A stretch of DNA of 64,000 nucleotides from Dyadobacter sp. NIV53 (lineage in GTDB: Bacteria; Bacteroidota; Bacteroidia; Cytophagales; Spirosomataceae): positions 682,001 to 746,000 of the forward strand of contig NZ_CP081299.1 of assembly GCF_019711195.1 (NCBI RefSeq), given 5' to 3'. This document shows, one piece after another, positions 61,152 through 64,000 of the stretch. Made by a program: the position numbers and the translations under genes. The first letter of the stretch is position 1. Each line of letters starts with the position of its first letter. The notes beneath the pieces were generated by a model that saw only the letters and a list, made by a program, of their open reading frames with translations, did no database searches and was not told the DNA's origin.

Positions 61152-62504
61152 TTAGAAAATAAGGCTGATAAGTGTACCAGCGCCCGCTTCCGATTGAATA
61201 CTCATTTTAATTGCGTGATTGTCAAATATCCTTGCAGATATGGCCAGTCCCAATCCGTTTCCCTTTATTTTAAGGGCATTATGTCCGCGATAAAATGGCT
61301 CCGTTATATGGAGCAGGTCATCTTTATTAATTCCAATTCCCTGATCCTGAATCTTTATAATCAACTGGTTATCAATATCCGTAACGGTTAGTTCCACTGG
61401 TTTATCGTCAGAAAACTTCGCTGCATTTTCTATCAGGTTGTAAAGTGCAATATAAATTTGTGTATGCACACAATGATAAGTAAGCAGATGCATTGCACTG
61501 TCTGGAAGGTTCCAGTGGAGATTGATTTTCGTTGCATTGTAGTCTGTTGCCAGCTGATCAAGCACTTCCCAAAGAATTTCATCAACCCTTTCTTCCTTAT
61601 TTTTCTCCTGGTTATTCTGATCCAGCCCCGCAAGTACAAGCAGATTTTTAAGAATTTTCTCCAAACGTCCTGCATCATTCAAAACGCTCAGGTTCACATT
61701 TTTATATTCCTGGATTTCCCTGTCTTTATGCAGTAATACTTCCAGATTTCCCACAATGGAAGCAAGCGGGCTTTTTAATTCATGTGATGCATGGCTTATA
61801 AAATTCTTCTGGATCTGGATATTCTGATACGCCTTTTCAAGCATTGAATTAAACTCCTGAAAAAGATCTTCCAGTTCATCTTTCGTGTGTTTATAAGTCA
61901 GTTTATGCCTGCCACCATTCATATCCAGTGTTTTGACCTGATCTATAATATGACGGACGGGAGAATAGGCAATTCTGGAAAGTGAATAGCTAAGCGCTAC
62001 AATGACTACTATTCCGAGGAACAATGCAGCAAGAAGTGTTTTAATAAATTCACTTTTCTGAGCTTCCAGCGTAGGGTTTTTACCTTTGATAATTATACTG
62101 AAAGAGCCCTGGTTATCGCGGTAATAAATGGCGTAATAAAAGGTATTACCCACCTTAAAATTATAACGGCTGTTGGCCCTGATCGTTTTAAGTATCCTTG
62201 CCGTAATGTTCGTATCCGGATCGGCAGCACCATAATGAATTATCCCCGATTTGTCGTACAGGCGGATTTCCTGGTTGATACTGGCATTCAGAAAACTTTC
62301 TTTAATTCTGCTGTATTCCCTGGTATTCAGCTCATCTTCTTCCAGATAAAATGAAGCTGTAAGATTTGCGGTCCTGGCCAGCTCTTCAAAGAAAATATTC
62401 TCTGCTGATTTGATAAAATTAAGATAGATAAGCACTGAGGAAATGGTTAAAACCAGTCCAAAAACCAATGAGGAGTTCAGCGTAAGTTTGTGCTGTATTT
62501 TCAT
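61152..62504 (-). CDS. Sensor histidine kinase of the metal-efflux operon
   Basis: 450 aa. TM1 is at about residues 11-31, a periplasmic domain at 32-152, and TM2 at about 153-174. A HAMP-like linker follows, then a HisKA domain with H241 in FISHASHELKSPLASI. The HATPase has N-box NLIENAAKF, G1 DQGIGI and G2 GNGLGLAI. It overlaps the regulator stop by 4 bp (ATGA at 62501-62504). Placement between its regulator and the CBA genes, all minus strand, suggests a CusS/CzcS-like metal sensor. The periplasmic domain shows no obvious His/Cys metal cluster. Confidence 0.92.
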   Translation of the reverse strand: MKIQHKLTLNSSLVFGLVLTISSVLIYLNFIKSAENIFFEELARTANLTASFYLEEDELNTREYSRIKESFLNASINQEIRLYDKSGIIHYGAADPDTNITARILKTIRANSRYNFKVGNTFYYAIYYRDNQGSFSIIIKGKNPTLEAQKSEFIKTLLAALFLGIVVIVALSYSLSRIAYSPVRHIIDQVKTLDMNGGRHKLTYKHTKDELEDLFQEFNSMLEKAYQNIQIQKNFISHASHELKSPLASIVGNLEVLLHKDREIQEYKNVNLSVLNDAGRLEKILKNLLVLAGLDQNNQEKNKEERVDEILWEVLDQLATDYNATKINLHWNLPDSAMHLLTYHCVHTQIYIALYNLIENAAKFSDDKPVELTVTDIDNQLIIKIQDQGIGINKDDLLHITEPFYRGHNALKIKGNGLGLAISARIFDNHAIKMSIQSEAGAGTLISLIF

Positions 62505-63181
62505 GAATTAGCAGTGATCATGTAACCGCGGCCCTTCACGGTTTTGATGAGTTTTTCGGAAAAGTTGCTGTCTATTTTATTGCGCAGATATGAAATATAA
62601 ACGTCAACCACATTGGTGTAGGTATCCATATTGGTGTTCCAGACGATATCCAGAATCTGGGTTCGGGTTACAATCCGGTTTTTGTTTTCGAGTAAAAAAA
62701 CGAGCAGTTTGAATTCCTTTGCCGAAAGTAAAATCTCCTGTCCGCTCCTGCTGATCGTATTAGCATCTACATTCACCATCAGGCCGCCACATTCCATTAC
62801 CCGGTCCTTCGAGTAATGCAATTCGTATCTTCTTCTTAAAGCTTTGATCCTGGATAGTAACTCAGGAAAATGGAAAGGTTTCACTAAATAATCGTCGGCA
62901 CCAATGTCCAAAGCCTTAATTTTATCTTCGGCTTCACCCAAAGCGCTCAGCATCAATACAGGCGTGCCAATTTTTTTGTAACGGATAATTTGGGCAAGCT
63001 GTAGTCCGTCTATATCCGGCAACATGATGTCCAGAATAAACAAATCCCAGTTATCCGACTGAATCAGGTCGCGCGCCTGGTAACCGTCGGAGGCAAGCTG
63101 TACTGTATAACCTGCTTCCTGTAACCCTTTTTGAAGAAAACTGCTGATCCGGATATCATCTTCAACTACGAGTATTTTCAT
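62501..63181 (-). CDS. OmpR/CusR-type response regulator
   Basis: 226 aa. Receiver with E7/D8/D9, phospho-acceptor D51 in FILDIMLP, Thr/Ser region VLMLSALGE and Lys in LVKPFHF. The C-terminal winged helix (about 130-224) has LSAKEFKLLVFLLENKNRIVTR and the closing VKGRGYMI. It is the first gene of the minus-strand metal-efflux set, divergent from the SGNH-like gene. About 240 bp of intergenic DNA upstream should contain its autoregulated promoter. Confidence 0.95.
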   Translation of the reverse strand: MKILVVEDDIRISSFLQKGLQEAGYTVQLASDGYQARDLIQSDNWDLFILDIMLPDIDGLQLAQIIRYKKIGTPVLMLSALGEAEDKIKALDIGADDYLVKPFHFPELLSRIKALRRRYELHYSKDRVMECGGLMVNVDANTISRSGQEILLSAKEFKLLVFLLENKNRIVTRTQILDIVWNTNMDTYTNVVDVYISYLRNKIDSNFSEKLIKTVKGRGYMITANS

Positions 63182-63423
63182 TATAAGTTATCCGGTAAAA
63201 TTTGTGACTGTATTGAATTCCACATTTAGAATGAGCTAAGTTAAGCACAGAGCGTACGAAGTCAGGGTATAAAATAGAAAATCATGACTTTTATTATAAT
63301 TAAATCACTTTTTATCTCCAATAAATACAAAATTACAGGATAGTACAGGATAAGATCACCAACTATAATTGAAATATTGATGTATCCGCATCCAGGGTAT
63401 TTTCTGAAATTATCCCAACAATT
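63182..63423. other. Divergent intergenic region
   Basis: AT-rich region separating the metal-response regulator from the SGNH-like gene. No clear operator repeat was seen. Confidence 0.4.
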
Positions 63424-64000
63424 ATGAGAACATCCATTCAGATTATTCTTTCAATCCTGATTTTTTTGTCTGGTATTTCCGTTGCACCAGTTTTTTGCCA
63501 GCCCTTAAAGTCCCACATTATTCCTCAAAAAGGTGATCACATTATTCTGCTCGGAAACACATTTGCAGACAGGATGCGCCATTATGGGTATTTTGAAACG
63601 CTTTTGCAGAAGAATTTCCCTGATCATCAACTGACACTCAGAAATATGGGATGGAGTGCCGACGAGGTTGGTTTACAGCCACGTCCGCTCAATTTTCCGG
63701 GTTTTGGTGAAAAAGCATCACTTCCGCCCAAAGTAAAAAAGGAAATTACATTCCAGGGATTTACCCATGAGGGCGAACCAATCACAATGCCCGTTGCGCT
63801 CAATTTCAATGGTTTAAACCAGGATTTGACTGAACAAAAAGCAGACGTTATTTTTCTTTGTTTTGGCATGAACGAAGCGTTTAAAGGAGCAGCCGGCCTG
63901 CAAAAATTTGAAAAAGATCTCGTAGTATTTATTCAAAATTTACAGGAAAATCAGTTTAATGGCCGCTCTGTACCTAAACTCGTGCTGGTTTCTCCTATTT
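63424..64000 (+). CDS. Secreted SGNH/GDSL-like hydrolase domain protein, 3'-truncated by the window
   Basis: ATG at 63424 opens a frame that runs to the window end (192 complete codons). Residues 1-26 are a signal peptide (IILSILIFLSGISVAPVFCQ). The mature part has GDHIILLGNTFADRMRHYGYFETLL, in which the G-N-T block replaces the usual G-D-S of SGNH hydrolases. RNMGWSADEV (block II-like) and VIFLCFGMNEAF (the G-x-N-E block) follow. Such domains commonly head large secreted dehydrogenase or cytochrome proteins in Bacteroidota and Planctomycetota. With Asn at the nucleophile position, catalysis is doubtful. The total length is unknown. Confidence 0.78.
   Translation, partial: MRTSIQIILSILIFLSGISVAPVFCQPLKSHIIPQKGDHIILLGNTFADRMRHYGYFETLLQKNFPDHQLTLRNMGWSADEVGLQPRPLNFPGFGEKASLPPKVKKEITFQGFTHEGEPITMPVALNFNGLNQDLTEQKADVIFLCFGMNEAFKGAAGLQKFEKDLVVFIQNLQENQFNGRSVPKLVLVSPI

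Overview
The window looks like a chromosomal piece of a Bacteroidota bacterium, most likely a Cytophagales member of the Dyadobacter/Spirosoma type. This is inferred from gene content: a SusC/SusD pair, an FG-GAP/ASPIC lipoprotein, a secreted protein with a type IX secretion C-terminal domain, LytTR and propeller-type sensors, and one promoter of TTTG-N19-TAnnTTTG type. No rRNA, tRNA, CRISPR array, insertion sequence or phage structural gene was seen.

Layout. 1-4.6 kb: a kinase-like protein converging on a HAD phosphatase, an ECF sigma factor, and a LytS/LytTR two-component pair. 4.7-5.7 kb: a luciferase-like monooxygenase. 5.9-22.1 kb: a nitrate/nitrite assimilation island. On the minus strand it carries nirB, nirD, a NarX-like sensor with a recognisable P-box, and a NarL-like regulator. 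Divergently it carries cobA, an outer-membrane porin, a nitrate/nitrite permease, a nitrate reductase fused to its own FAD and [2Fe-2S] domains, a sulfite-reductase-like rubredoxin protein, a nitrate-reductase-associated protein and an RHH-like protein. A family of hairpin-forming repeats has invaded this island. It forms a tandem array between nirB and nirD and three in-frame copies inside the nitrate reductase.

22.2-30.5 kb, minus strand: the most unusual part. Three TULIP-fold P47/OrfX-like proteins (449, 701 and 470 aa) and a small protein (117 aa) reproduce the size set of the clostridial OrfX/P47 toxin-accessory genes. Between two of them lies an 84-codon remnant resembling an ETX/MTX2 (aerolysin-type) pore-forming toxin. 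Upstream in the same orientation are a lipoprotein, a small helical protein, a phage-type GH19 endolysin without signal peptide, and a polytopic membrane protein. Together these suggest a lysis-type (type 10-like) release cassette. A propeller sensor kinase and NarL-type regulator lie just upstream (30.7-34.6 kb).

35-46.5 kb: a degenerate receiver protein, a thioredoxin-reductase-like flavoprotein, a SusC/SusD/FG-GAP nutrient-uptake operon and a D-2-hydroxyacid dehydrogenase. 46.6-49.8 kb: a secreted 7+7 repeat double propeller. 50-55.2 kb: a lipoprotein with a palindromic TTGCAACA operator, a zinc-ribbon-like protein and a three-gene ABC exporter. 55.5-63.2 kb: a heavy-metal RND efflux operon (A, B, C) with its own two-component system. 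The window ends inside a secreted SGNH-like protein.

A quality warning: four genes between 33 and 45 kb are each interrupted at an A-tract that is exactly one base short of an intact frame. Sequence error is the simplest explanation; slippage or phase variation is the interesting one.
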